Below the pieces are notes generated by a model. That model ran no database searches and was not told where the DNA came from. It worked only from the letters and a program-made list of their open reading frames with translations. Source: an uncultured Bacilli bacterium (GTDB taxonomy: Bacteria; Bacillota_I; Bacilli_A; RF39; UBA660). From it: a stretch of DNA of 17,307 nt. The DNA lies in NCBI GenBank assembly GCA_947631525.1, contig CANRLQ010000009.1, forward strand, positions 1 through 17,307, in the 5' to 3' direction. Position numbers and translations under genes: made by a program. Every line of letters begins with the position of its first letter. Position 1 is the stretch's first letter. Shown piece after piece: positions 1-7,083 of the stretch.

Positions 1-726
1 CTTCCCATATGTATCTATTCCACTTACAAATACATTAAATGATTCATTACTTACATTAACATCTTTAGAAATATCTTTTTTCTTTATTTTTATAGAAACA
101 GTATATAATATTTTTGTTTCTGAAGCTATATCTGGCATTTCTTCTTCTAGCATACCTTTATAAGATTCACTTATAAACATAGCATCTATATTTTCTTCTA
201 ATAAATCATTTCCTAGTTTTGTTAAATCTTCATATTGTTCATGTTCAATATCAATTTTTTCAAATAATTTTTTCTTAGCTGATTCATACGTATCTGCACC
301 ACTTTTATATATTCCCATTTTATATTCTTTTAAATCCTCTAATTTATCAAATGTTCCATTATCAAGTACAACTACATAATAATTTTCCAATTGATCTTTA
401 GCACTTGTTATAGTTCCTAAAAAATCTACTGTATTATATAAATAATAAGTACCTACTGAAAATATCATTATAAATATAATTGCTAAAATATCTATAAATA
501 TCTTTATTTTTACTTTTATTTTAGGTATAAATAATATCATTTCAACTATAATTGTTATTACAGTTAAAATTATTAATACTAAAGATAAATATTTTGTTGG
601 TAAAACATTCATATATAATAATAATCCAACAAATAGAATTAAAAGAATAAAAAATATAACTCCTATTATTTTACTAATTAAATTAACTGTCTTTTTTGTT
701 TTATTTTTTGTCTTTTTTTTGCTCAT
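1..726 (-). CDS. LCP (LytR-CpsA-Psr) family cell-wall ligase, C-terminus cut by window edge
   Basis: The frame is open from an ATG at 726 to the window edge (242 residues seen). LCP proteins transfer undecaprenyl-linked glycopolymers onto peptidoglycan at the outer face of the membrane. A lysine-rich cytoplasmic start (MSKKKTKNK) is followed by three hydrophobic segments at about residues 15-39, 46-66 and 75-95. An extracellular region follows (about 105-222) that reads like an accessory or solute-binding-like domain (YYVVVLDNGTFDKLEDLKEY), and then FNVFVSGIDTYGK, the typical first strand of an LCP catalytic domain. The start is supported by GGTGAT eight bases upstream and an extended -10 beyond it. 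The gene is divergent from tmcAL. The catalytic arginines lie outside the window, so the assignment rests on the LCP entry motif and the topology. Confidence 0.8.
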   Translation of the reverse strand, partial: MSKKKTKNKTKKTVNLISKIIGVIFFILLILFVGLLLYMNVLPTKYLSLVLIILTVITIIVEMILFIPKIKVKIKIFIDILAIIFIMIFSVGTYYLYNTVDFLGTITSAKDQLENYYVVVLDNGTFDKLEDLKEYKMGIYKSGADTYESAKKKLFEKIDIEHEQYEDLTKLGNDLLEENIDAMFISESYKGMLEEEMPDIASETKILYTVSIKIKKKDISKDVNVSNESFNVFVSGIDTYGK

Positions 727-743
727 ATTATCACCACTATATA

Positions 744-752
744 ATTATAACA
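744..752 (-). promoter_or_regulatory. Extended -10 promoter of the LCP gene
   Basis: The minus strand reads TGTTATAAT (TG-n-TATAAT), a consensus extended -10 element, about 20 bases upstream of the start codon. The matching -35 position is only T/A-rich (TTTTAA). The short leader contains just the ribosome binding site. Confidence 0.55.
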
Positions 753-778
753 CAAAAATATATTATTTAAAAGTACCA

Positions 779-805
779 TTTACAATATAAATATGATATT
801 ATAAT
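779..805 (+). promoter_or_regulatory. Putative promoter of tmcAL
   Basis: TTTACA at 779-784 is followed by overlapping -10 candidates: TGATATTAT (794-802, extended form) and TATAAT (800-805). The spacing from TTTACA to TATAAT is 15, which is short, so the extended -10 may be the working element. The promoter faces away from the LCP promoter about 40 bases to the left. Confidence 0.45.
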
Positions 806-819
806 TATAGGTGATATTT

Positions 820-1971
820 ATGAAGACAATTGGTATAATTTGTGAATATAATCCCTTTCATAACGGACATATCTATCATTTAAAAGAAATAAAAAAATTA
901 TATCCTGATTCAACAATTATATTAGTTATGAGTGGCAACTTTACTGAACGTGGTGATGTTAGTTTAATAAATAAATGGGATAAAACTGATATTGCTTTAT
1001 CATATGGGGTTGATATGGTCATAGAATTACCATATGTGTTTGCTACGGAGAGTGCTGATAAATTTGCTAGAGCTTCTATTGAAATTTTAAATTATTTAAA
1101 AGTTGAATATTTAGTTTTTGGTAGTGAATGTAATAATATTAAAACTTTAACCTTATTAGCTAAAACACAACTTGATAATAAAAGATATGATAAATTAGTA
1201 AAAAAATATCTAGATGAAGGTATTAATTATCCTACTGCTTTATCAAAAGCTTTATTTGAATTAACAGATAAAAAAATAGATAAACCAAATGATATTTTAG
1301 GTATTACATATATAAGAGAAATTATAAAATTAAATAGTAGTATTAAACCAGTTTGTATTAAAAGAAATAATGAATATAACAGTATTGAATTAAATGAAGG
1401 AATAAGTAGTGCTACTAGTATTAGATATGCTTATAAAAATAATGATGATATTAAAAAATATGTACCAATTGAGACTTTAGAAAAAGTAAATAAATCTTTT
1501 ATCAACGATAATTATTTTAACTATTTAAAATTTAAAATTTTAACCGAATCTAATAATCTAGATATTTATCAAACAGTTGATGAAGGTATTGAAAATAGAA
1601 TCAAAAAATATATATTAAAATCTAAAACTTTAGATGAACTTATTTTAAAAATTAAAACCAAAAGATATACTTATAACAAACTAAATCGAATGTTAAATCA
1701 TATTCTATGTAGTTTTACAAAAGAAGAAGCAGAAAAATTTGATCAGATAGAATATATTAGAATTCTTGGATTTAATATTAAAGGTCAAGAATATTTAAAC
1801 AAAATAAAAAAGGAAATAAATATTCCTATAATCACAAAGTTTTCTGATATAAAATCAGAAATGTTGGATATTGAATTTAGAAGTACATGTGTATATGCTA
1901 GTGTGTTAAATGAAGAAGATAAAATTAAACTTATTGAAAGTGAATATAAAAATCCACCTATAATAAAATAA
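820..1971 (+). CDS. tmcAL: tRNA(Met) cytidine acetate ligase TmcAL (YlbM family)
   Basis: TmcAL activates acetate with ATP and makes N4-acetylcytidine at the wobble position of elongator tRNA(Met), which protects AUA/AUG discrimination. The protein has 383 residues, normal for the family. It opens with the nucleotidyltransferase-fold signature GIICEYNPFHNGH, with the HxGH motif at H14-N-G-H17. It continues with VMSGNFTERGD (about 37-47), LPYVFATESAD and the SSATSIR motif, all typical of YlbM proteins. An upstream in-frame GTG at 811 is rejected as the start: it lies inside the Shine-Dalgarno sequence AGGTGAT, which is correctly spaced for the ATG at 820. This is the only + strand gene in the window, and its stop codon forms the loop of its own terminator. 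Confidence 0.95.
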   Translation: MKTIGIICEYNPFHNGHIYHLKEIKKLYPDSTIILVMSGNFTERGDVSLINKWDKTDIALSYGVDMVIELPYVFATESADKFARASIEILNYLKVEYLVFGSECNNIKTLTLLAKTQLDNKRYDKLVKKYLDEGINYPTALSKALFELTDKKIDKPNDILGITYIREIIKLNSSIKPVCIKRNNEYNSIELNEGISSATSIRYAYKNNDDIKKYVPIETLEKVNKSFINDNYFNYLKFKILTESNNLDIYQTVDEGIENRIKKYILKSKTLDELILKIKTKRYTYNKLNRMLNHILCSFTKEEAEKFDQIEYIRILGFNIKGQEYLNKIKKEINIPIITKFSDIKSEMLDIEFRSTCVYASVLNEEDKIKLIESEYKNPPIIK

Positions 1972-1984
1972 TTTTATCTTTTTT
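1963..1984 (+). terminator. Terminator of tmcAL, stop codon in the loop
   Basis: ATAAAA (1963-1968) pairs with TTTTAT (1972-1977) around the loop TAA, which is the tmcAL stop codon. CTTTTTT follows. The stem is short and AT-only, but position and U-run fit an intrinsic terminator. Confidence 0.55.
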
Positions 1985-2026
1985 AGTTATAAATTTATGT
2001 TATTATTGAAGAATCATCTAATATAT

Positions 2027-2055
2027 AAAAAAATAGAAAATATTTATTTTCTATT
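2027..2055 (-). terminator. Terminator of rpoZ
   Basis: AATAGAAAA (2032-2040) and TTTTCTATT (2047-2055) form a perfect 9-bp stem with loop TATTTA. On the minus strand a run of seven U follows (A-run 2027-2033). The rpoZ stop codon (2051-2053) lies inside the stem. Confidence 0.75.
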
Positions 2056-2245
2056 GTAAATGTATTAATTTATTTGCTACTTCTTCTAATGCTCTTCCAA
2101 TTGGTTTTTTTGAAATATATTCGCTTTCTTTCATTTGATAATTATTTAATTCTATCATTTCTTTTGCTCTTTTAGAAACAATATTTACTAATAAATATTT
2201 TGAACCAACTTCATTTAAAAGTTTATCAATAGAAGGATAAATCAT
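2051..2245 (-). CDS. rpoZ: DNA-directed RNA polymerase omega subunit
   Basis: Omega assists folding and assembly of the beta-prime subunit of RNA polymerase. The 64-residue product starts MIYPSIDKLLNEVGSKYLLV, matching the N-terminal omega signature (YPSIDxLLxxVxSKY). It has the SKRAKEM helix and the C-terminal KPIGRALEEVANKLI segment. The length is near that of short Gram-positive omega proteins. An AAGGAG site lies ten bases before the ATG. In many Firmicutes the gene follows gmk; here it sits alone downstream of pdp on the same strand, separated by 76 bases that hold a possible promoter. Confidence 0.92.
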   Translation of the reverse strand: MIYPSIDKLLNEVGSKYLLVNIVSKRAKEMIELNNYQMKESEYISKKPIGRALEEVANKLIHLQ

Positions 2246-2266
2246 TTTATCACGCTCCTTATTATG

Positions 2267-2295
2267 ATAATATAATATATTCGAAAGTGATTCAA
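2267..2295 (-). promoter_or_regulatory. Possible promoter of rpoZ
   Basis: The minus strand shows TTGAAT, a 17-base spacer and TATTAT, ending about 20 bases before the rpoZ start. Both boxes deviate from consensus in AT-rich DNA, so this is tentative. Read-through from pdp is the alternative, because no strong terminator follows pdp. Confidence 0.35.
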
Positions 2296-2321
2296 TAGAT
2301 TAGCAAAAATTTGACAAAACT

Positions 2322-3596
2322 TTACATTATTATATCAATTATCAATTTAGGTTTTTCTTGTTTATCTGAAACTATTTCAAAACATTCAGTTATTTCAGAT
2401 ATTTCTATATTATTAGTATTACCATAGACTTTTAATAATTCTTCATTTTCAAATAAGAATTCTCCTACTTTTTTATTTACGACTAACCCTACACCATATA
2501 GAATTTCATCATCTTTATTTAGTCTTCCTGCTCCTAATTTTCTAGCAATTTCTCCTAATTTAAATGTATCTATTCTTTTTATAAAACCATCTTTTGAACT
2601 TTTAATAGAGATAATATTTTTTTCAATATCTATATTGTTAATATCCCCACCTTGAGCTTCAATAAATTCATAAAATTTATTAAGAGCTTTTTTTGTTCTA
2701 ATATTTTCTATTAATATTTGTTTAGCTTCATCAATACTAATATTTTTAGATAATGATACCATAATAGATCCTAGTGTTAAAATAATTTCTTTTAAATCTT
2801 TTGGACCTTCTCCATTTAAAACATCCATTGCTTCCTTTACTTCTAATCCATTACCTATATAATGACCTAGTGGTTCTTCCATATTTGTTAAAACACATAC
2901 TACTTTTTTATTATAATATTTCCCTATTTTTATCATTAAGTTAGCTAGTGAAGTTGCACTTTCTTTATCTTTCATAAGTGCTCCATTACCTACCTTAACA
3001 TCTATTACAATAGCGTCAGCTCCTGAAGCTATTTTTTTACTCATTATACTTGATGCGATAAGAGGTATTGATTCAGTTGTTCCTGTTACATCTCTCAAAG
3101 CATATAATTTTTTATCAGCTGGAACAATATTTTGGGTTTGACTTATAACAGCACAACCTACCTCATTTACTTGTTTTATAAATTCATCATTTGATAAATT
3201 TACTCTGAATCCTTTTATTGATTCTAATTTATCAATTGTTCCACCAGTATGACCTAAACCTCTCCCACTCATTTTGGCAATCCTTACACCTGCTGAAGCT
3301 ACTAGGGGTGCTAATATAAGCGTTGTTTTATCACCAACACCACCAGTTGAATGTTTGTCAACTACTACACCATCAATAGAACTTAAATCAATTAAATCAC
3401 CACTATTTATCATTATATCGGTTAAATTAATTGTTTCTTCTTCTGTCATTCCATTTAAAACAATAGCCATTAAAAGAGAACTCATTTGGTAGTCTTTGAT
3501 ATTTCCATTTAAATAATTATCAATTACAAACTTTAATTCTTCATATTTTAGTTCTTCCTTATTCTTTTTCTTTGTAATTATTTCTATTATATTCAT
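2322..3596 (-). CDS. pdp: Pyrimidine-nucleoside phosphorylase
   Basis: The enzyme cleaves uridine, thymidine or deoxyuridine with phosphate to the free base and (deoxy)ribose 1-phosphate, in nucleoside salvage. The 424-residue length matches the family. Visible motifs are the phosphate-binding KHSTGGVGDK (81-90), the family signature SGRGLGHTGGTIDKLESI (110-127), and the base-recognition stretch ALRDVTGTTESIPL (166-179) leading into IMSKKIASGAD. VGNGALM (202-208) stands where VGSGAFM is usual, a mild change. The Firmicutes context favours Pdp (broad pyrimidine specificity) over a strict thymidine phosphorylase (DeoA), but sequence alone does not settle this. The start has GGTGATAAT directly upstream and an extended -10 promoter behind it, so it need not depend on ssb. 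Confidence 0.93.
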   Translation of the reverse strand: MNIIEIITKKKNKEELKYEELKFVIDNYLNGNIKDYQMSSLLMAIVLNGMTEEETINLTDIMINSGDLIDLSSIDGVVVDKHSTGGVGDKTTLILAPLVASAGVRIAKMSGRGLGHTGGTIDKLESIKGFRVNLSNDEFIKQVNEVGCAVISQTQNIVPADKKLYALRDVTGTTESIPLIASSIMSKKIASGADAIVIDVKVGNGALMKDKESATSLANLMIKIGKYYNKKVVCVLTNMEEPLGHYIGNGLEVKEAMDVLNGEGPKDLKEIILTLGSIMVSLSKNISIDEAKQILIENIRTKKALNKFYEFIEAQGGDINNIDIEKNIISIKSSKDGFIKRIDTFKLGEIARKLGAGRLNKDDEILYGVGLVVNKKVGEFLFENEELLKVYGNTNNIEISEITECFEIVSDKQEKPKLIIDIIM

Positions 3597-3611
3597 ATTA
3601 TCACCATTTTA

Positions 3612-3640
3612 ATTATATCAAAATTAGTGTAATACTTCAA
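3612..3640 (-). promoter_or_regulatory. Promoter of pdp (extended -10)
   Basis: The minus strand shows TTGAAG, a 17-base spacer and TATAAT, with TG one base upstream of the -10 (TGATATAAT). It lies between the ssb terminator-like hairpin and the pdp ribosome binding site. Confidence 0.6.
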
Positions 3641-3642
3641 TT

Positions 3643-3666
3643 AAAAGAAATACCTATCTGTATTTC
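3643..3666 (-). terminator. Probable terminator of ssb
   Basis: GAAATAC (3647-3653) and GTATTTC (3660-3666) form a 7-bp stem with loop CTATCT, three bases after the ssb stop. UUUU follows on the minus strand. The U-run is short, so termination may be partial; the hairpin partly overlaps the -35 region of pdp. Confidence 0.5.
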
Positions 3667-3668
3667 CT

Positions 3669-3995
3669 TTAATCTCTTTTACTTGATAGAAAAGTTACTT
3701 TTTCAGCTACAAGCTCTATAACATTCCTATTAGTATCTTCATCTATTTCAATATTTCTCGATTGTATTCTTCCTTTTATGCCAAGTAAATCACCTTTATG
3801 ACAGTACTGTGTAGTGTTTTCTGCGATTCCTTTCCATAATGTACATGATATATAATCAGTATCATATTCCCCATTGACATTTTTATAACTTCTTGGAACG
3901 GCTAATGTTATACTTGTAACTTTATTTCCATTTTCTGTTTCATACAATTCTGGATCACGTACTAACCTTCCAACTACAACTGATTGATTTAACAT
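3669..3995 (-). CDS. ssb: Single-stranded DNA-binding protein, short form without acidic tail
   Basis: The 108-residue product is a single OB fold: MLNQSVVVGRLVRDPELYETENG at the start, then ITLAVPRSYKN, TDYISCTLWKGIAENTTQYCHKGDLLGIKGRIQ and a last strand (VIELVAEKVTFLSSK). These are the conserved SSB strands that bind ssDNA. The protein stops right after the OB fold. The acidic C-terminal tip (DDDIPF type) by which replicative SSB recruits partner proteins is absent. In this it resembles the competence-type SsbB of Bacillus more than the essential SsbA, although some small genomes may use such forms more widely. A very strong AAGGAGGTGA site precedes the ATG. The gene is not next to rpsF or rpsR, its usual replicative-locus partners. 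Confidence 0.9.
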   Translation of the reverse strand: MLNQSVVVGRLVRDPELYETENGNKVTSITLAVPRSYKNVNGEYDTDYISCTLWKGIAENTTQYCHKGDLLGIKGRIQSRNIEIDEDTNRNVIELVAEKVTFLSSKRD

Positions 3996-4028
3996 ATTTC
4001 ACCTCCTTTTATAGGAATTTAACACATT

Positions 4029-4064
4029 AAAAAAAGAAAAACAAATAACAGTTTTTCTTTTTTT
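4029..4064 (-). terminator. Long A/T hairpin, terminator of the suf genes (possibly bidirectional)
   Basis: AAAAAAAGAAAAAC (4029-4042) and GTTTTTCTTTTTTT (4051-4064) form a perfect 14-bp stem with loop AAATAACA. On either strand the 3' arm ends in a run of seven U. It lies between sufB (84 bases upstream) and ssb on the minus strand and would isolate the two units. Confidence 0.75.
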
Positions 4065-4148
4065 GCTTATATTTTTTTATTTATTTATTCAATAATTATA
4101 ATTTTTTTATAATTTTGTATTAATAATAATACAGATTTATAATATTAA

Positions 4149-5462
4149 CTAAAAATAATTTTTTAACAAATGATTTAATTCAACAGCATATTCCATTGGA
4201 AGTTCTTCTCTAAAACGATCTATGAAGCCCATTATTATTAATTCTTTTGCCTTCTCTTCACTTATTCCTCTACTCATTAAATAGAATAATTTTTCTTTTG
4301 ATATTTTGGCTACTGTGGCCTCGTGTTCAATATGTGAACTTTCATTTTTTACGATATTAGTTGGAATAGTATCACTTTTTGATATATCATCTACAATTAT
4401 AGTATCACATTTAACAGTACTATTAGAATTTATAGCATCTTTACTTATTTTTACCAAACCTCTATAACTAGCATTACCTCCTTTGGCCGCAATTGATTTT
4501 GATATTATACTGCTAGATGTATTTGGAGCTAAATGGATCATTTTAGCACCAGCATCTTGAATTTGATTATTAGTTGCGACTGCTATAGAAATAGTGTTCC
4601 CTTTCGCATTATTACCATTTAAAATACAACATGGATATTTCATATTTACTTTAGAACCAATATTACCATCTATCCATTCCATTAATCCATTTTCTTCAAC
4701 TATAGCTCTTTTTGTTACTAAATTGTAAACATCACTAGACCAATTTTGAATAGTTGTATATCTACATTTAGCATTCTTCATTACATATATTTCAACTACT
4801 GCTGCGTGAAGTGAATCACTTGTATAAGTAGGAGCTGTACATCCTTCCATATAATGAAGTTCTGAACCTTCATCTACAATAATAATAGTTCTTTCAAATT
4901 GACCCATATTTTTACTATTTATTCGAAAATAACTTTGAAGTGGTCGATCTATTTTAGTATTAGGTGGAATATATATAAATGAACCTCCACTCCATACAGC
5001 ACTATTTAAAGCTGTATATTTATTTTCATCATATTTTACTAGATTATTAAAATATTTTTTAAATAATTCAGGATATTTTTTTAAGGCTGTGTCGGTATCA
5101 CAAAATATAACATTTTTTTCTTCTAATTCTTTAATCATATTGTGATATACAGCTACACTATCAAATTGTGCTCCTACTCCATCTAAATATTTATGTTCAG
5201 CTTCTATTAAACCTAAATCATCGAAAGTATTCTTTATATCTTTATCTACATTATTCCAATTATTTTTTACTTCATCACTTATTTTCTTATAATATGTTAT
5301 TATATCAAAGTCAATATCAAGTGGTGGTCCAAATTTAGGATTTTTTAATTCTTCAAATTTTTGATAAGCTTTTATTCTAAAATCAGTCATCCATTTTGGT
5401 TCTTTCTTAATTAAAGATATTTCTTTAACTGTATCAACATTTAATTTTTCTACTATTTTCAT
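4149..5462 (-). CDS. sufB: Fe-S cluster assembly scaffold SufB
   Basis: SufB is the scaffold of the SUF system and builds Fe-S clusters with SufC and usually SufD. The 437-residue product shows the N-terminal segment EPKWMTDFRIKAYQKF, the GVGAQFDSVAVY region and the beta-helix core (YFRINSKNMGQFERTIIIVD, GCTAPTYTSDSLHAAVVEI). The C-terminal signature is HIEHEATVAKISKEKLFYLM followed by SRGISEEKAKELIIMGF. Where E. coli SufB has its catalytic cysteine (Cys405 region), this protein reads DDISKSDTIP. The same cysteine-free form is what I recall for Bacillus SufB, so it is not a lesion. Its AGGTGA site and a TATAAT upstream (5480-5485) may give it independent transcription. sufC, sufD and sufS are not in the window. 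Confidence 0.94.
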   Translation of the reverse strand: MKIVEKLNVDTVKEISLIKKEPKWMTDFRIKAYQKFEELKNPKFGPPLDIDFDIITYYKKISDEVKNNWNNVDKDIKNTFDDLGLIEAEHKYLDGVGAQFDSVAVYHNMIKELEEKNVIFCDTDTALKKYPELFKKYFNNLVKYDENKYTALNSAVWSGGSFIYIPPNTKIDRPLQSYFRINSKNMGQFERTIIIVDEGSELHYMEGCTAPTYTSDSLHAAVVEIYVMKNAKCRYTTIQNWSSDVYNLVTKRAIVEENGLMEWIDGNIGSKVNMKYPCCILNGNNAKGNTISIAVATNNQIQDAGAKMIHLAPNTSSSIISKSIAAKGGNASYRGLVKISKDAINSNSTVKCDTIIVDDISKSDTIPTNIVKNESSHIEHEATVAKISKEKLFYLMSRGISEEKAKELIIMGFIDRFREELPMEYAVELNHLLKNYF

Positions 5463-5511
5463 TTAAGTCACCTAGTAATATTATACAAAAAAATAGTAAA
5501 AAAAAAAACGG

Positions 5512-5853
5512 TTAATGACGTCTTTTTTTATATTTTGTATAACTACGGGAAATACTAGTTGATTGTAACAATGACAAATCTTCTTTTGAAACACTTCTTG
5601 ACTTTAAAGCATAGTATTTACCTTTTTCTACTTTTTGGTTTGGAAGGATTAATCCATATTTATTTGTATCTAAAGTAGGATATATTATATCAAAGTTTTC
5701 AATATCTACTAATTGATTTAAATCATCTATAATACAAATTTTCTTTTGAATATCAGAAATACCTTCACATTCTTTACCTTGCTCAATTTTTGTTAATTTT
5801 GTGTATGCAACATTCATTTTGCCAATTGTTACAACTTTAAAATCATAATTCAT
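5512..5853 (-). CDS. Unknown 113-residue protein between sufU and sufB
   Basis: I do not recognise this protein. It has no signal peptide or membrane segment, only two cysteines (KECEG and KKICII) with no obvious metal motif, and a strongly basic C-terminus (SYTKYKKRRH). The middle is predicted-looking alternating hydrophobic sequence (VDIENFDIIYPTLDTNKYGLI). Its ATG overlaps the sufU stop by one base (TAATG), with an AAGGAGGAG site five to six bases upstream, so it should be translated together with SufU. The placement between two SUF genes suggests a role in or near Fe-S assembly, but that is guilt by association only. 49 bases separate it from sufB. Confidence 0.75.
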   Translation of the reverse strand: MNYDFKVVTIGKMNVAYTKLTKIEQGKECEGISDIQKKICIIDDLNQLVDIENFDIIYPTLDTNKYGLILPNQKVEKGKYYALKSRSVSKEDLSLLQSTSISRSYTKYKKRRH

Positions 5854-6284
5854 TACGACTCCTCCTTAATTTTATTAACTACTTTTTCAAATCCCCACCA
5901 AGGAAGTAAAGCACACTTTTTTCTATTTGGCTGTTTATATATATCATCATAAGCAATAGCTTCTTCTAATATTTTTTCATTGTAATTTTCTTCATTAAGC
6001 ATTTTATTGAAATTATTATATATTTCTATTGCTTCTTCTAAAGTTTTTCCTATAATTGTCTTTATCATAATTGATGTTGAAGATGTACAAATAGCACATG
6101 CCTCACCATCAAATCTAGCATCGACTATCTTATTATCTTTTACTTTAACCATAAGATTTATTTCATCAATACAAGATTCATTATTCGTATTTACAAGTAT
6201 ATATGTATCATCATCAATAAGCCCTTTATTAACAGGATTTTGATAATTTTCTAATATTATATCCCGTTTAAAACTCTTATCCAT
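5853..6284 (-). CDS. sufU: SufU, zinc-dependent sulfur-transfer protein of the SUF system
   Basis: SufU accepts persulfide sulfur from the cysteine desulfurase SufS at a zinc site and passes it on for cluster assembly. The 143-residue product has the IscU/SufU fold and all zinc ligands in place: Cys and Asp in SCIDEI, the middle Cys in FDGEACAIC, and the last Cys in RKKCALLPWWGFE. An extra insertion between the last two (about residues 90-120) is typical of Gram-positive SufU rather than IscU. The frame is open further to an ATG at 6317, but that ATG lies within the promoter -10 region. The ATG at 6284 is preceded by AGAGGTGAA at proper distance and is chosen. The usual upstream partner sufS is not adjacent; spoVS lies there instead. 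Confidence 0.92.
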   Translation of the reverse strand: MDKSFKRDIILENYQNPVNKGLIDDDTYILVNTNNESCIDEINLMVKVKDNKIVDARFDGEACAICTSSTSIMIKTIIGKTLEEAIEIYNNFNKMLNEENYNEKILEEAIAYDDIYKQPNRKKCALLPWWGFEKVVNKIKEES

Positions 6285-6308
6285 CAAATTCACCTCTCGA
6301 ATAAACAT

Positions 6309-6337
6309 ATTATACAATTAAAAAAAAAAAAAGTAAA
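6309..6337 (-). promoter_or_regulatory. Promoter of the sufU operon
   Basis: The minus strand shows TTTACT, a 17-base spacer and TATAAT, preceded by TTG. The spacer is mostly a homopolymer run (13 T on the minus strand, 6320-6332), which could make promoter spacing prone to slippage-type variation. Expected transcription start is near 6302. Confidence 0.55.
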
Positions 6338-6340
6338 TAT

Positions 6341-6361
6341 AAAAGAGGCTATTTTGCCTCT
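6341..6361 (-). terminator. Terminator of spoVS
   Basis: AGAGGC (6344-6349) and GCCTCT (6356-6361) form a GC-containing 6-bp stem with loop TATTTT. UUUA follows on the minus strand. The spoVS stop codon (6349-6351) spans the loop and arm. Confidence 0.65.
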
Positions 6362-6609
6362 ACAATTAATTTAATAGCAGTTCTTTCTTCACCATCAATT
6401 ATAATATCTGTAAAAGCTGGTATGCAGACCAAGTTTTTACCAGATGGGGCTACAAACCCTCTTGCTATGGCAATGGCTTTAATTGCTTGATTTAGTGCTC
6501 CTGCTCCTATAGCTTGTATTTCAACAGTTTCTTTTTCTTTAAATAAATTAGCTAAAGCTCCAGCTACTGAATTAGGATTTGATTTTGCTCCTACTTTAAG
6601 TATTTCCAT
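6349..6609 (-). CDS. spoVS: Stage V sporulation protein S (SpoVS family)
   Basis: SpoVS is a small Alba-like nucleic-acid-associated protein. In Bacillus it affects septation and late spore-coat stages, but it also occurs in bacteria not known to form spores. The 86-residue product is the canonical length and sequence: MEILKVGAKSNPNSVAGALA, the AIGAGALNQAIKAIAIARG core and the end DGEERTAIKLIVEAK. The frame extends to 6636, but only the ATG at 6609 has a correctly placed AGAGG site. It has its own promoter and terminator and appears monocistronic. Its presence does not show sporulation here; no other sporulation gene is in the window. Confidence 0.95.
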   Translation of the reverse strand: MEILKVGAKSNPNSVAGALANLFKEKETVEIQAIGAGALNQAIKAIAIARGFVAPSGKNLVCIPAFTDIIIDGEERTAIKLIVEAK

Positions 6610-6639
6610 ATAATTAATTCCTCTCTTTCTTTTCAATTA

Positions 6640-6668
6640 ATTATATGAAGTTTATTTTTATTTATGAA
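6640..6668 (-). promoter_or_regulatory. Probable promoter of spoVS
   Basis: The minus strand shows TTCATA, a 17-base spacer and TATAAT, about 30 bases before the spoVS start. It begins immediately after the U-run of the preceding terminator. Confidence 0.45.
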
Positions 6669-6692
6669 AAAAAGAAGATTATTTTGCTTCTT
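6667..6692 (-). terminator. Terminator of the lipoprotein-ytxH operon
   Basis: AAGAAG (6672-6677) pairs with CTTCTT (6687-6692) around a 9-base loop containing the ytxH stop codon (6679-6681). A run of seven U follows on the minus strand. Confidence 0.65.
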
Positions 6693-7083
6693 CTAATTTT
6701 TTTAATACTTCTTTTGTAACATCGATAGCTTTCTCTCTTACAGAATTAGCTGCATTTTCTAATACTGGTGTTCCTTTTTCAATTGTATAATCAACTAATT
6801 CTTCTGCTTTCTTTTGAATTGATTTAGCTTTTTGCTTAGCAATTTTTAATACTTTTTCTTTATCAAGTTCCTTTATTTCTTTTTTTAATTCTTCTATTTT
6901 CTTTAAAGTATTTTCCTTTACTTCATCTATCTCTATTTCTTTAGCTTTTTTTACTAAATCATCAATTTTTACTTTTAAGTCTTTTCTTGTTTCACTACCT
7001 GATTTTGGTGCGAATAAAACTCCTAATCCTGCCCCAATAGTAACACCCGCTAGTAATGTCCCTAAGCCTTTTTTCTTACTCAT
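6679..7083 (-). CDS. YtxH-domain protein
   Basis: This 134-residue protein has the YtxH signature: a glycine-rich N-terminal hydrophobic segment (KGLGTLLAGVTIGAGLGVLF, about residues 5-24) ending in APKSGSETRKDL. A long charged, lysine/glutamate-rich helical tail follows, probably amphipathic or coiled coil. YtxH proteins are membrane-anchored and stress-associated in Bacillus, but their biochemical role is unknown. The start at 7083 is preferred over an in-frame ATG at 7092. The AAAGGA site is ten bases from the former and abuts the latter. The chosen ATG overlaps the stop of the upstream gene (ATGAGTAA), so translation is coupled. A YtxG/DUF948 gene directly upstream is the usual partner. 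Confidence 0.85.
   Translation of the reverse strand: MSKKKGLGTLLAGVTIGAGLGVLFAPKSGSETRKDLKVKIDDLVKKAKEIEIDEVKENTLKKIEELKKEIKELDKEKVLKIAKQKAKSIQKKAEELVDYTIEKGTPVLENAANSVREKAIDVTKEVLKKLEEAK

Noticed and set aside
811..819. GTG at 811 as the tmcAL start (and likewise 16681 for der and 17222 for the orphan gene)
   Set aside because: In all three the GTG is the middle of the Shine-Dalgarno sequence AGGTGAT, which is properly spaced for the next ATG or GTG nine bases on.
3274..3492. Open frame on the + strand inside pdp, and similar + strand frames at 6007-6243, 7056-7415, 12309-12527, 13026-13214 and 16293-16514
   Set aside because: They lie antisense to well-supported genes, lack ribosome binding sites and have compositions expected of the reverse strand of AT-rich coding DNA.
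4343..4372. Missing catalytic cysteine in SufB (DDISKSDTIP in place of the E. coli Cys405 region)
   Set aside because: I recall Bacillus-type SufB being cysteine-free there as well, so it is a subfamily feature, not a lesion.
6320..6332. Run of 13 A as a phase-variation tract
   Set aside because: It lies in the sufU promoter spacer and such runs are common in DNA this AT-rich. Variation cannot be judged from one sequence, so it is mentioned only under the promoter.
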